Positions 26,128 to 34,433 of a stretch of 64,000 nt of DNA are shown here, piece by piece; within the stretch, counting starts at the first letter, position 1; each line of letters opens with the position of its first letter. The notes below the pieces were generated by a model. That model was not told the origin of the DNA. It saw only the letters and a list, made by a program, of their open reading frames with translations, and searched no databases. The translations under genes and the position numbers were made by a program. This DNA comes from JANQPD01 sp963715655 (GTDB lineage Bacteria; Bacteroidota; Bacteroidia; Flavobacteriales; Schleiferiaceae): positions 1,178,001 through 1,242,000 of the forward strand of contig OY970262.1 in NCBI GenBank assembly GCA_963715655.1, in the 5' to 3' direction.

Positions 26128-27103
26128 GCAATTGCAAGATATCTTTCACAAAGTACGTAGCAATCAAATCTGCGCCAGCGCGTTTTATGCTGGTCAAAAC
26201 TTCCACCATAGCTTCCTCCTCATTTACCCAACCTTTTTCAGCGGCAGCTTTTATCATGGCGTATTCTCCACTTACGTGATAGGCTGCTACGGGTACGTTT
26301 GAAATTTGCTTTATGCGATGCATTACATCTAAGTAAGCCAAGGCGGGTTTTATCATTACAATATCAGCGCCTTGCTCCACATCCAATTGTGCCTCTTTTA
26401 CACCTTCCAGCGCGTTTGCCGGATTCATTTGATACGTTTTTTTGTCTTTTGGTACGTTTTGCACATCCACCGGAGCAGAATCTAAAGCATCTCGAAAGGG
26501 GCCATAAAAGCAAGAAGCGTACTTAGCGCTGTAGGCCATTATGCCAACGGTGGTAAAGCTTGCCGTATCTAAAGCTATGCGCAAGGCTTCAATGCGGCCA
26601 TCCATCATATCGCTGGGGGCAACAAAATCGGCACCCGCTTGGGCGTGACTAATAGCCATTTCCGCTAATACACCTACCGTTTCATCGTTAATGATTTCTC
26701 CATTTTCTACAATGCCATCATGGCCAAATTCCGAATATGGATCCATCGCCACATCTGTCATCAAACACATTTCAGGTACTGCTTCTTTTATCATGCGTAT
26801 GGCGCGTTGCATTAGTCCATCGGGGTTAAGCGCTTCGGTGCCTTCGTTATCTTTTAAGTGATCTTCCACTTTTACAAAAAGTAATACGCTACGGCAACCC
26901 ATAGCCCAAAGTTCTTGTACTTCAGTGGTTAATAAGTCTAAGCTAAAGCGGAAGTAATTGGGCATTGATACAATTTCTTCCTTTTTATTTTCGCCTTCTA
27001 TGGCAAAAAGTGGCGCAATAAAATTGGCAGAGTATAATCGAGTTTCGGCAGCCATATCGCGTAAAGCAGCAGTTTGGCGAAGTCTTCTTGGGCGGTGTAA
27101 CAT
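26096..27103 (-). CDS. hemB: Porphobilinogen synthase (5-aminolevulinate dehydratase)
   Basis: Condenses two 5-aminolevulinate molecules to porphobilinogen in the cytosol. 335 residues. The active-site lysines are K194 (IMAYSAKYASCFYGPFRDA) and K252 (IVMIKPALAYLDV). The metal segment TDVAMDPYSEFGHDG (116-130) lacks the Cys triad, indicating the zinc-independent, Mg-type enzyme. The last ten residues (LNRRDGELAE) are encoded by the right inverted repeat of the GxxExxY unit and look like an acquired tail. A PIN toxin gene ends 2 bp upstream. Confidence 0.96.
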   Translation of the reverse strand: MLHRPRRLRQTAALRDMAAETRLYSANFIAPLFAIEGENKKEEIVSMPNYFRFSLDLLTTEVQELWAMGCRSVLLFVKVEDHLKDNEGTEALNPDGLMQRAIRMIKEAVPEMCLMTDVAMDPYSEFGHDGIVENGEIINDETVGVLAEMAISHAQAGADFVAPSDMMDGRIEALRIALDTASFTTVGIMAYSAKYASCFYGPFRDALDSAPVDVQNVPKDKKTYQMNPANALEGVKEAQLDVEQGADIVMIKPALAYLDVMHRIKQISNVPVAAYHVSGEYAMIKAAAEKGWVNEEEAMVEVLTSIKRAGADLIATYFVKDILQLLNRRDGELAE

Positions 27104-27105
27104 GT

Positions 27106-27531
27106 TTATTTGTAAAGTTTTAGGTATTGCTCTGGTGTGTAAACAGGGATGATAGATTTTTTGTATCCCTTTTTATCGCGGGTAATTATAGCTTCTGCAT
27201 TTCCTCTCAAAGCAATAAAATGTTGGACACCATCTTCAAAATCACGCATTGAAGATCCAAAGGCTCGGTCCAAAAGTGCATTGTCCATAGCGTGTACTTC
27301 ACATAAACTTTTAAAAGATATTACAGCATTCCTTGCATTTGTATCTCCGAAATCTTTTCTTAAGAAATAGTGAAGGTTTACCACCGTTAACGCACTAATT
27401 AAAATAGTTTTCTGCTCTTCTATCATCGCAGAGAAAACCAGTGCGGAGAGCTTATAAAAGGGCTCTCGTCTTGAAATTATGTCGTAACATATGTTGGTGT
27501 CTAAAAAAATACGGTTCAGTTTATTACTCAT
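27106..27531 (-). CDS. PIN-domain toxin (VapC-like)
   Basis: A 141-residue PIN RNase. The acidic sites are visible: D11 in IFLDTNICYDII, the DFEDGVQ cluster (about 95-101) and ITRDKKGY near 114. The stretch ISALTVVNLHYFLRKD is typical of a PIN subfamily found in Bacteroidota. The upstream gene encodes its ribbon-helix-helix antitoxin and overlaps by 8 bp, so this is a type II toxin-antitoxin module. It is the second such pair in the heme locus and ends 2 bp before hemB, so readthrough could feed into hemB. Confidence 0.85.
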   Translation of the reverse strand: MSNKLNRIFLDTNICYDIISRREPFYKLSALVFSAMIEEQKTILISALTVVNLHYFLRKDFGDTNARNAVISFKSLCEVHAMDNALLDRAFGSSMRDFEDGVQHFIALRGNAEAIITRDKKGYKKSIIPVYTPEQYLKLYK

Positions 27532-27784
27532 ATTTTTTCATTAAATACTCGTAATACTCTTCTTTTACTTGTTTATCAGTTCTGTGCTTCATGCCAGGCA
27601 TAGCTAATGATTTTACAAAATCGCTGATTTCAATTTCTTTTACTTCCTTATCTCTAGTTTTAGAAGTAGTCATTTTTATAAAATTTTCTACCATTTTAGA
27701 AACGGAAGTGCCTTGCTCTTTAGCATACGCTTTTGCGCGTTCTATTATTTCTTTATCTAACGAAAGTGTGAGTTTTGCGTTCAT
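27524..27784 (-). CDS. Ribbon-helix-helix antitoxin (DUF6364-like)
   Basis: About 86 residues from the ATG at 27784; an upstream in-frame ATG at 27805 would add seven residues, but the family starts MNAKLTLSLDKE, so the inner start is chosen. The N-terminal beta strand AKLTLSLD is followed by helices IIERAKAYAKEQG and SVSKMVENFIKM, the ribbon-helix-helix fold. The C-terminal acidic tail would wrap the PIN toxin. The two TACGTA sites just upstream are candidate operators for autorepression. Confidence 0.8.
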   Translation of the reverse strand: MNAKLTLSLDKEIIERAKAYAKEQGTSVSKMVENFIKMTTSKTRDKEVKEIEISDFVKSLAMPGMKHRTDKQVKEEYYEYLMKKYE

Positions 27785-27796
27785 AGTACTTAACTT

Positions 27797-27826
27797 TACG
27801 TACAAATATAAAAAAAGTTATACGTA
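27797..27826 (-). promoter_or_regulatory. Candidate toxin-antitoxin operator: two TACGTA sites
   Basis: TACGTA palindromes at 27797-27802 and 27821-27826, 24 bp apart centre to centre, immediately upstream of the antitoxin start. Spacing of about 2.3 helical turns suits cooperative binding by a dimeric ribbon-helix-helix repressor. An AT-rich spacer between them could hold the promoter. Confidence 0.45.
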
Positions 27827-27829
27827 TGG

Positions 27830-27982
27830 ATTAAATCTCAAGGTGTAAATTCCAAATGACAAAAAACAAATTGCAAATAAACAAATGAGAAATCGCAAGC
27901 TCGAAATTGTAAAAAGGAAAATGCAAACAAATTGCCCAGTCAACAATTCAACTAATTAACAAATCAACCACTCCGCAAACCT
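27830..27982. repeat. Low-complexity CAAAT/ACAAAT-rich spacer
   Basis: The 150-bp gap before hemF is made of loosely repeated A-rich words (AAATTCCAAATGACAAA, CAAATTGCAAATAAAC, TTAACAAATCAACC). Similar AACAAATCAACC text occurs at 29188-29200, before hemE. No gene seen; it probably belongs to a class of dispersed intergenic repeats. Confidence 0.4.
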
Positions 27983-28888
27983 CTAATCCACCCAGTTCTT
28001 CGGTTTCTTCAACACTTCCACCAATTTGTCTTCTTCAGTACCGGCAGTAGGCTCCACATTATAATCCCAGCGTACCCTTGGCGGGAGGCTCATCAAAATG
28101 CTTTCGGTGCGCCCGTTGGTTTTTAGTCCGAAAAGTGTACCGCGATCATGCACTAAATTAAACTCTACATAGCGTCCTCTTCTAAGCTCTTGCCAATAGC
28201 GGTGTTCATCTTCCCAAACGGTATTCATGCGTTTTTCAACGATAGGAAGGTATCCTGGTAAAAAGCTTTCGCTCATATCCATATCAAAGGCCATCCAATC
28301 CTCAGCGGTTCTTTCTTCGGTTGGTTTTAAGTAATCGAAAAAAGTTCCACCAATACCTCTTGCTTCGTTTCGGTGATGATTCCAAAAATACTTGTCGCAC
28401 TGCTTTTTATAAATTGGATACAACTCTTCGCCATGCTTATCGGCAAACGTTTTTTGGTTTTGATGAAAGTGTTGTGCATCTTCCTCAAATAAATAGTAAG
28501 GCGTAAGATCCGTTCCGCCTCCAAACCAGCCATCTATTTTTTTTTTGTTTGCATCATACATTTCAAAATAGCGGTAGTTAGCATGTACGGTTGGCACAAA
28601 AGGATTTTCTGGATGTAGAACCAAAGATATCCCACAGGCGAAAAAATTTTCTCCGTCAGTATCCATGTTTTTCTTCAGTGTTTCTGGCATTTTACCATGC
28701 ACAATAGAAGTGCTAACCCCACCTTTTTCAAATACATTACCGTTTGCTATAACGCGTGATCTTCCACCGCCACCACCCGGGCGATCCCAGTGGTCTTCCT
28801 TAAATTTTGTTTTGCCGTCTAGCTTCTCTAGTGCAGTGCAAATTTTGTCTTGTAAGGTGTGAATGTGATTGGTGAATGTTTCTTTCAT
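27983..28888 (-). CDS. hemF: Oxygen-dependent coproporphyrinogen III oxidase
   Basis: Decarboxylates coproporphyrinogen III to protoporphyrinogen IX using O2, so the cell makes heme aerobically. 301 residues, normal. Family signatures: EDHWDRPGGGGGRSRV near residue 37, GISLVLHPENPFVPTVH near 86, WFGGGTDLTPYY near 120 and the HHRNEARGIGGTFFDY stretch near 172. The C-terminal SLPPRVRWDY motif is present. No anaerobic hemN or hemZ is in the window. It sits between a toxin-antitoxin pair and a repeat-rich gap. Confidence 0.96.
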   Translation of the reverse strand: MKETFTNHIHTLQDKICTALEKLDGKTKFKEDHWDRPGGGGGRSRVIANGNVFEKGGVSTSIVHGKMPETLKKNMDTDGENFFACGISLVLHPENPFVPTVHANYRYFEMYDANKKKIDGWFGGGTDLTPYYLFEEDAQHFHQNQKTFADKHGEELYPIYKKQCDKYFWNHHRNEARGIGGTFFDYLKPTEERTAEDWMAFDMDMSESFLPGYLPIVEKRMNTVWEDEHRYWQELRRGRYVEFNLVHDRGTLFGLKTNGRTESILMSLPPRVRWDYNVEPTAGTEEDKLVEVLKKPKNWVD

Positions 28889-29212
28889 ACTTTATGTTGT
28901 GTTTGTGTCTCGCAAAGCCGCAAAGCCGCAAAGGAGCTGCAAAAGAGCGGTATATTTTATTGTTTAACATATTTGCTTTAAAGGAGTTACGTTTTTTTGG
29001 TATCTCGCAAAGCCGCAAAAAAGCTGCAAAAGATTTATTGTTTTTTTATGCCTTAAGAAGGTGCTCTAAAACTAATGGTGAAAGATTATTTACAATTCTA
29101 AAAATACCATCTTTAATTAGTGCTTCGTTGCAAAGTGGAAAAGTTGATTTGTTAAATAGAGTTGCAAGCGCATGTTGAGTCCAATAAACAAATCAACCAA
29201 TTAACTACCTAC
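28889..29212. other. Repeat-bearing gap between hemF and hemE
   Basis: Two direct copies of a TCTCGCAAAGCCGCAAA...AGCTGCAAAAG repeat at 28908-28945 and 29003-29032 (the first has an extra GCCGCAAAG unit). Beyond them, on the minus strand, about 49 codons without ATG (29046-29192) end in NEALIKDGIFRIVNN, LSPLVLEHLLKA and a stop. Repeats of this sort often flank GxxExxY genes, and the fragment could be the eroded end of one, but the match is weak. Confidence 0.4.
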
Positions 29213-30241
29213 CTATATCCCCTTTATAGTATCTACAAACGCTTTTGCGTGATCTACTGGTACATTGGGTAAAATACCATGACCTAAATTGGCGATGTAT
29301 TTATACGTGCCAAAATCTTTAACCATTTGCTTTGCTAAACGCTCAATTTCTGGAATAGGAGAGAGTAGGCGGGCAGGGTCAAAGTTTCCTTGTAGCGTAA
29401 CATTGAAACCGGTAAACTCACGTGCCAACTGAGGCGTAATCGTCCAATCTACACCCAAAGCAGAAACAGGCATTTTAGCCATTTCTTCTAAGGCAAACCA
29501 GCAGCCTTTACCGAATACAATAACCGGAATTTGTTGATGTAAGGCTTGTACCATTTGGCGGATGTATTGCAAAGAGAATACCTCATAATCTAAAGGCGAA
29601 AGCAATCCGCCCCAGCTATCAAAAATTTGAATAGCATTACAACCGTGCGCTACTTTTTCTTTTAAGTAGGCGGTGGTAGCGCGGGTAATTTTTTCTAAAA
29701 GTAAATGTGCAGCTTCTGGTTGCTCATAGCAAAAAGCTTTGGCGGTATCAAACGTTTTGCTGCCTTGGCCTTCTACCATGTAGCAAAAAACCGTCCAAGG
29801 GGAACCAGCAAAACCAATCAAGGGAACTTCGTTATTCAACGCATCTTTGGTCATGTCAATCGCGGCATACACGTAGCTCAATCTATCTTTTACATCAATA
29901 TCAGGAATAGCTTGTACCTGCTCCATGGTACGGATGGGCTTTGGTATGAATGGCCCTTTACCCGGAATCATTTGTACTTCAACATCTAAAGCCTGTGGAA
30001 TTACCAAAATATCAGAAAACAAAATAGCGGCATCCACACCTACTTGATGAATAGGCATTACGGTAATTTCAGTGGCCAATTCGGGTGTTTCTACCCTATC
30101 AAAAAAGCTATACTTGGCTTTAAGCTTCATAAAATCAGGTAGGTAACGCCCCGCTTGGCGCATCATCCATACGGGCGGACGAGAAACTTCTTCCCCTTTA
30201 AGGGCTTTTAAAAATAAATCGTTTTTAATTTCTGTTGACAT
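29213..30241 (-). CDS. hemE: Uroporphyrinogen decarboxylase
   Basis: Removes four carboxylates from uroporphyrinogen III to give coproporphyrinogen III. 342 residues, the usual length. The N-terminal signature RPPVWMMRQAGRYLPDF carries the substrate-binding R28 and R32; ILFSDILVIPQALD (about 93-106) holds the catalytic Asp region, and GFAGSPWTVFCYMVEG matches the second family signature. The gene is preceded by a 40-bp inverted repeat and the 18-copy 7-bp tandem repeat that separates it from hemD. Confidence 0.97.
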   Translation of the reverse strand: MSTEIKNDLFLKALKGEEVSRPPVWMMRQAGRYLPDFMKLKAKYSFFDRVETPELATEITVMPIHQVGVDAAILFSDILVIPQALDVEVQMIPGKGPFIPKPIRTMEQVQAIPDIDVKDRLSYVYAAIDMTKDALNNEVPLIGFAGSPWTVFCYMVEGQGSKTFDTAKAFCYEQPEAAHLLLEKITRATTAYLKEKVAHGCNAIQIFDSWGGLLSPLDYEVFSLQYIRQMVQALHQQIPVIVFGKGCWFALEEMAKMPVSALGVDWTITPQLAREFTGFNVTLQGNFDPARLLSPIPEIERLAKQMVKDFGTYKYIANLGHGILPNVPVDHAKAFVDTIKGI

Positions 30242-30254
30242 ATTATATAGTTGA

Positions 30255-30294
30255 AAGTCCGTAGTTGGGAGTAAGAAGGCCAGCGTACGGACTT
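30255..30294 (-). promoter_or_regulatory. Inverted repeat just upstream of hemE
   Basis: AAGTCCGTA (30255-30263) and TACGGACTT (30286-30294) form a perfect 9-bp stem with a 22-nt loop, starting 14 bp before the hemE start codon. It could act as an RNA leader structure or an operator; no poly-T follows on the minus strand, so it is not a typical terminator. Confidence 0.4.
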
Positions 30295-30354
30295 AATAAA
30301 TTTTTAAATTCTTTATAGAGGCGGAGCTAATTGTTTTACCTGATTTTAAAATTT

Positions 30355-30485
30355 CCTTTAACCTTTAACCTTTAACCTTTAACCTTTAACCTTTAACCTT
30401 TAACCTTTAACCTTTAACCTTTAACCTTTAACCTTTAACCTTTAACCTTTAACCTTTAACCTTTAACCTTTAACCTTTAACCTTT
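30355..30485. repeat. Perfect 7-bp tandem repeat, 18.7 copies
   Basis: CCTTTAA repeated 18 times without a mismatch (30355-30480), plus CCTTT. The minus strand reads TTAAAGG. The hemD reading frame enters it: the last residues V-K-G and the TAA stop of hemD are repeat sequence. Seven is not a multiple of three, so gains or losses of copies would not change hemD, whose stop lies in the first units, but would change the hemD-hemE distance. Confidence 0.95.
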
Positions 30486-31195
30486 CCTCCAAAATATTCA
30501 ATCACTTTATCCACAACCGATTCTAAAACAGGTTCATCCGAAGGAATTCTGGGGTTATCACATCTTAAATGAATGGCTTCTGAAGTGGTGGCTCCAATAC
30601 AAAAACAGGGGATTTCAGGATTAATCGTATTCTTTTTAAAGAAACTGTACACGGCAGATGGCGAAAGAAAAATGAGGGCGTTTACGGAGGCTGTTTCCAC
30701 CTCATGATGTACCATTTCTGTTTCATAAACAATTTCTTTATGCACCTTAATACCCTTACTTTCAAGGTATTCTGGTAAATCATCTAAAGATAAATTTCCG
30801 CAGAAAAAATCAACCGCATCCACATCGCTATTTCGAGCAATTATTTGGGCTAATGCCAAAGCATGTCCCGCTTTTGCAGAAGTGTGTATGCCTAAGTTCT
30901 TTAACATTTCGGTAGCTTTTACACCTACTGTAAATGTTTTTTTAGATGCTATTTGGGTAGGGTTTTTTTCTAACAACGAAGTCAAACTGTACACAGAATT
31001 TTTACTGGTAAAAATTCTAGCTTGTGTTTCACTGGTATTTAACCGATTTAAAAAAGTAGCTTCATCATACGTATGTTGTACTTCAATAAAATCTTTTTGT
31101 CTTACCCTAAATCCGGCTTGCACAAGGCGCTCCGTTTCAATATCAGGTAATGTTCTGGTGCAAAAAATACTAACGGGTTTAGTTGGCTCGCTCAT
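30470..31195 (-). CDS. hemD: Uroporphyrinogen-III synthase
   Basis: Closes hydroxymethylbilane to uroporphyrinogen III with D-ring inversion. 241 residues. HemD is a poorly conserved family, but the layout is right: SIFCTRTLPD at the N-terminus, ARIFTSKNSVYSL (about 60-72), TFTVGVKATEMLKN (about 87-100), and VNALIFLSPSAVYSFFKKN with CIGATTSEAI toward the end. It overlaps hemC by 17 bp, the normal hemC-hemD order. The last residues and the stop codon come from the 7-bp tandem repeat that follows, so the natural C-terminus may have been altered. Confidence 0.88.
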   Translation of the reverse strand: MSEPTKPVSIFCTRTLPDIETERLVQAGFRVRQKDFIEVQHTYDEATFLNRLNTSETQARIFTSKNSVYSLTSLLEKNPTQIASKKTFTVGVKATEMLKNLGIHTSAKAGHALALAQIIARNSDVDAVDFFCGNLSLDDLPEYLESKGIKVHKEIVYETEMVHHEVETASVNALIFLSPSAVYSFFKKNTINPEIPCFCIGATTSEAIHLRCDNPRIPSDEPVLESVVDKVIEYFGGKVKG

Positions 31196-32108
31196 CCTTA
31201 ATCTTTTTCATTATTTCAGCACCTCCGTTTTGGAGCGCTTTTTCCGCTGCTGTTCTACCAAAATGCATCGTGTTTGGCAAAGCACAGCTATCTGAAAAGC
31301 TAACCTTATTGCTTCCGTCAGGTTCAAAAATGGCGGCAGTAAACTCTACTTCATGCCCTTTTATTTTGGCCAGCGCTCCTATTGGCGCAGAGCAACCTCC
31401 TTCTGCGGTATTTAAAAACTCACGCTCAATGGTGGCCTCTAGCCACGTTTCTTCGTGGTTTAATACTTGAAGTAAATTAATCATTTCATGATCTGCCGAA
31501 CTGCACGTGATGCCAACTACGCCTTGTGCAGGTGCAGGAATCATCCAATCTAAGGTTATATAATTTTCCGGTAATACTTGTATGCGCTCTAATCCCGCTT
31601 TCGCGAAGATGGCTCCTGTCCAATCAGATTCCGCTAGTTTTTTTAAGCGGGTTTGCACATTTCCGCGTAAGCCGGTAATGGTGTGTTTCGGATAGCGATG
31701 TTTCCATTGCGCCTTTCTGCGAATACTTCCCGTAGCAATTACATTTTCTTCATTTTCTAGTGAAGAAGCATTTTTCATCGGGTGTAAAACCAAAATATCC
31801 TCGTGTGCAGCCCTTGGTAAAACGGCTGTTAATTTTACGCCTTTAGGTGCTTTAGTAGGATAGTCTTTTAAGGAATGTACGGCAATATCAATCTGCTTTT
31901 CAAGCAAGGCTACATCTAGCATTTTTGTGAAAATCCCTGTACCGCCAAATTTGTTAAGCGGTGTGGTAAGGTCTAAATCTGCCGGAGATTTTACTTTCAC
32001 CAATTCGGTAGTTCTGCCGGCTTGCTCTAGCATTAGCTGTACTTGCTCTGCTTGCCATACAGCTAGTTTACTATCTCTGGTTCCTATTTTTATGGTTGTG
32101 TTGTTCAA
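31179..32108 (-). CDS. hemC: Hydroxymethylbilane synthase (porphobilinogen deaminase)
   Basis: Polymerises four porphobilinogen units to hydroxymethylbilane. 309 residues. Motifs: IKIGTRDSKLAVWQAEQV at the N-terminus, VHSLKDYPTKAPKG (about 97-110), GSIRRKAQWKHRYP (about 127-140) and the cofactor-attachment Cys239 in AEGGCSAPIGALA, which holds the dipyrromethane. It overlaps hemD by 17 bp and starts 6 bp after a DUF1016 nuclease gene, an unusual passenger between hemA and hemC. Confidence 0.97.
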   Translation of the reverse strand: MNNTTIKIGTRDSKLAVWQAEQVQLMLEQAGRTTELVKVKSPADLDLTTPLNKFGGTGIFTKMLDVALLEKQIDIAVHSLKDYPTKAPKGVKLTAVLPRAAHEDILVLHPMKNASSLENEENVIATGSIRRKAQWKHRYPKHTITGLRGNVQTRLKKLAESDWTGAIFAKAGLERIQVLPENYITLDWMIPAPAQGVVGITCSSADHEMINLLQVLNHEETWLEATIEREFLNTAEGGCSAPIGALAKIKGHEVEFTAAIFEPDGSNKVSFSDSCALPNTMHFGRTAAEKALQNGGAEIMKKIKDERAN

Positions 32109-32114
32109 GGTAAA

Positions 32115-33140
32115 TTAATTTTTATTTTTTTCCTTAAACTTTTCCGTAATAAACAATCTATCTTTTGCTATGTGAGCTTCTAGCTCTTCTTTAGAAGGCA
32201 GATAAGTTAAATATTTGGATGCAAAGAGGTTATCATTATCGTTTAAAACGGAGTATTTTACAATAGTATTATCTTTCTCTGCACACAAAATAATTCCCAC
32301 AGTGGGGTTGTCGTCCAAACCTTTTTTTAAATCGTCAAACATTCTTACGTACATATCTAATTGACCAATATCTTGATGGGTTAGAGCTCCGGTTTTTAAA
32401 TCTACTACGATAAAACACTTTATTAAATAATTGTAAAAAACTAAATCTAAATAAAAATGCTTGGTCTCTGAGCTTATTCTAAATTGCTGACCTACAAAAG
32501 AAAACCCTTTACCCAACTCTAAAAGAAAGCTTTTTAAATGCTCTATCAACATTTTTTCTAGTTCACTTTCACTAAGATATGCAGGTTGAGGAATATTTAG
32601 AAATTCAAAAACGTAGGGGTCTTTTAGAAGATGGTTGAAGTTAAACTTATCAATGTTGTTTTGCTTTTCCCTCGTACTTACGTTAGAAACTTTAGAAATT
32701 GAACGCAGAGAAAGGTTTGTTTTAATAGCGCGCTCAAGTTGTCTGGTACTCCACCGTTCTGCTGCTGCCTCTTCTAAATAAAACCGTCTATCTTGCTCGT
32801 TTTCAACTCTAATAATCAGTCTGTAATGTGTCCAGCTCAATTTCTTACGCAGCGCGTAAGATTTTTCACCCGATGGAAAGGTGAGGTAAAATTTCCGAAA
32901 ATTTTCTAGGTTAGATACGGAAAAACCATTACCAAATTCATTACCAAGTGCAACCGAAAGTTCTTTTAAAAGAGCGGTTCCGTAATTAGCCCGCTCACTT
33001 CCCGCTTGCTGTTCTTCCACTAGTCGCTTACCGATGTTCCAGTAGGCCTCTACCATAGCACTATTTACCGCTTGCATAGCGGTATTTCTTGCTGTTTGCA
33101 AAATTGCTCTAATTTCTAATAGGTAGGTTGGCTCTAACAT
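32115..33140 (-). CDS. DUF1016/PDDEXK nuclease-domain protein (YhcG-like)
   Basis: A 341-residue protein with the YhcG layout. The N-terminal DUF1016_N helical domain (about 1-145) contains VEAYWNIGKRLVEEQQ, LGNEFGNGFSVSNLENFRKFY and LSWTHYRLIIRV. The C-terminal PD-(D/E)XK domain contains FYLDLVFYN and FIVVDLKTGALTHQDIGQLDMYV. Members are putative nucleases linked to defence or mobile DNA; function unproven. It is inserted between hemA (36-bp gap) and hemC (6-bp gap) on the same strand and thus must be transcribed with the heme genes. Confidence 0.88.
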   Translation of the reverse strand: MLEPTYLLEIRAILQTARNTAMQAVNSAMVEAYWNIGKRLVEEQQAGSERANYGTALLKELSVALGNEFGNGFSVSNLENFRKFYLTFPSGEKSYALRKKLSWTHYRLIIRVENEQDRRFYLEEAAAERWSTRQLERAIKTNLSLRSISKVSNVSTREKQNNIDKFNFNHLLKDPYVFEFLNIPQPAYLSESELEKMLIEHLKSFLLELGKGFSFVGQQFRISSETKHFYLDLVFYNYLIKCFIVVDLKTGALTHQDIGQLDMYVRMFDDLKKGLDDNPTVGIILCAEKDNTIVKYSVLNDNDNLFASKYLTYLPSKEELEAHIAKDRLFITEKFKEKNKN

Positions 33141-33176
33141 TATCTTTAAAAGTAGGACAAACTAGTTTCTACACGC

Positions 33177-34433
33177 TTAATTATCAAGCTCAAAAATATA
33201 ATGTAAAGTCCGTAAATCACCGTTTAGATCACCACCTTTCTTTAATTGTTTGGCAAACTGGCCGGTAATGCGATTTAACAATTGATCTGCCAATAAAGAA
33301 GCTTGCGTTTCCGTAATGTTCGGGTGTTTTTTTATTAAGCTAGAAACTTCTTTCTGTTTCCACGTTTCCATTTTTTTACGCATAGCATTTAATGTGGGAG
33401 CTACTTTACGCGTTTCTAACCAATCGTAAAATTCATTTACCATTTCGGCCACAATTTCCTTGGCTCTAGGCACCTCTAGTTGCCTTTTTAAATTACTTTC
33501 AGCGGTTACAATAGTTAAATGATCTACATCAATCACTCTAAATAAGTCATGTTCGTAAAGTGTTTTTTCCACATTGCGTGGCATACTCAAATCTAAAATT
33601 AAACGCTTTTTTTGCGTAGTAAAATGCTCTGAAAGCACAATAGGTGTAGCCGAACCGGTTGCTACCAAAATAATATCGGCAGCATTTAATTCCGCTTGCA
33701 AACTGGTAAAAGCCGCTTGCTTTAATTTCAATTGGTTGGATAATTCCAAAGCCTTTCCTTCCGTTCGGTTTAAGAGAGTAATGTCTCTAAGATTGGTTTG
33801 GTTAATTAGGTTATCACAAGCCGTACGTCCTATTTTGCCTGTACCCACCAAAACTACTTTTGAAGAAGCATTGAACACTTTTTCATGAAGCACTTCTTTA
33901 ATTTTGCTAACGGCTGCAAAAGCTACAGAAGAAGCACCGGAACTAAGTTCAGTTTCATTCTTTACACGCTTAGAAGTTTGCGCTGCTAAAGCAACCAGCC
34001 TATCTAAAAATGCATTGTGTGCATCTAAATTTTTGGCGAAAGCAAAAGACTTTTTAAGCTGACCAATAATCTCAAAATCACCTAAAATTTGTGATTCTAA
34101 ACCGGCACCAACGCTAAGTAAATGCTCAATAGCTTCTCTATTTTGCTTAATTACTTGATGCTTAAAAAATGTTGCGTGATCAACACCTGAATGAATACAG
34201 AAAAAATCAATTAACCTTCGCGGGCAATTACCAAAACCATAAAGCTCCGTTCTGTTGCAGGTAGAGAGTATAAAAATACCATCACCGCCACTTTCTTTAT
34301 AGTCGTGAATAATATGCGCCACATCTTTAGTTTGAAGACTAAACTTCTCCCTAACTTCAGCTTGAGCGGTTTGATAATTTACTCCAATCATAAAAAAACT
34401 GGAGAACTGACTCACTTGAAATGATTTCATCAT
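33177..34433 (-). CDS. hemA: Glutamyl-tRNA reductase
   Basis: Reduces glutamyl-tRNA to glutamate-1-semialdehyde, the first committed and usually controlled step of C5 heme synthesis. An open frame begins at 34457, but the start is placed at the paired ATGs 34433/34430 (MMKSFQVSQFSSFFMIGVN) because family members begin with about 12 residues before the YVVG-like strand. The catalytic Cys lies in ILSTCNRTELYGFG (residue 59 from this start). The NADPH domain follows (VLVGTGKIGRTACDNL), then VSNLTVV-like and C-terminal dimerisation helices. Divergent from an AraC gene; first gene of the minus-strand heme run. Confidence 0.94.
   Translation of the reverse strand: MMKSFQVSQFSSFFMIGVNYQTAQAEVREKFSLQTKDVAHIIHDYKESGGDGIFILSTCNRTELYGFGNCPRRLIDFFCIHSGVDHATFFKHQVIKQNREAIEHLLSVGAGLESQILGDFEIIGQLKKSFAFAKNLDAHNAFLDRLVALAAQTSKRVKNETELSSGASSVAFAAVSKIKEVLHEKVFNASSKVVLVGTGKIGRTACDNLINQTNLRDITLLNRTEGKALELSNQLKLKQAAFTSLQAELNAADIILVATGSATPIVLSEHFTTQKKRLILDLSMPRNVEKTLYEHDLFRVIDVDHLTIVTAESNLKRQLEVPRAKEIVAEMVNEFYDWLETRKVAPTLNAMRKKMETWKQKEVSSLIKKHPNITETQASLLADQLLNRITGQFAKQLKKGGDLNGDLRTLHYIFELDN

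Noticed and set aside
30355..30485. CRISPR array or telomere-like structure
   Set aside because: Pure head-to-tail 7-bp repeats without spacers, internal to an operon; a microsatellite, not a CRISPR array or a replicon end.
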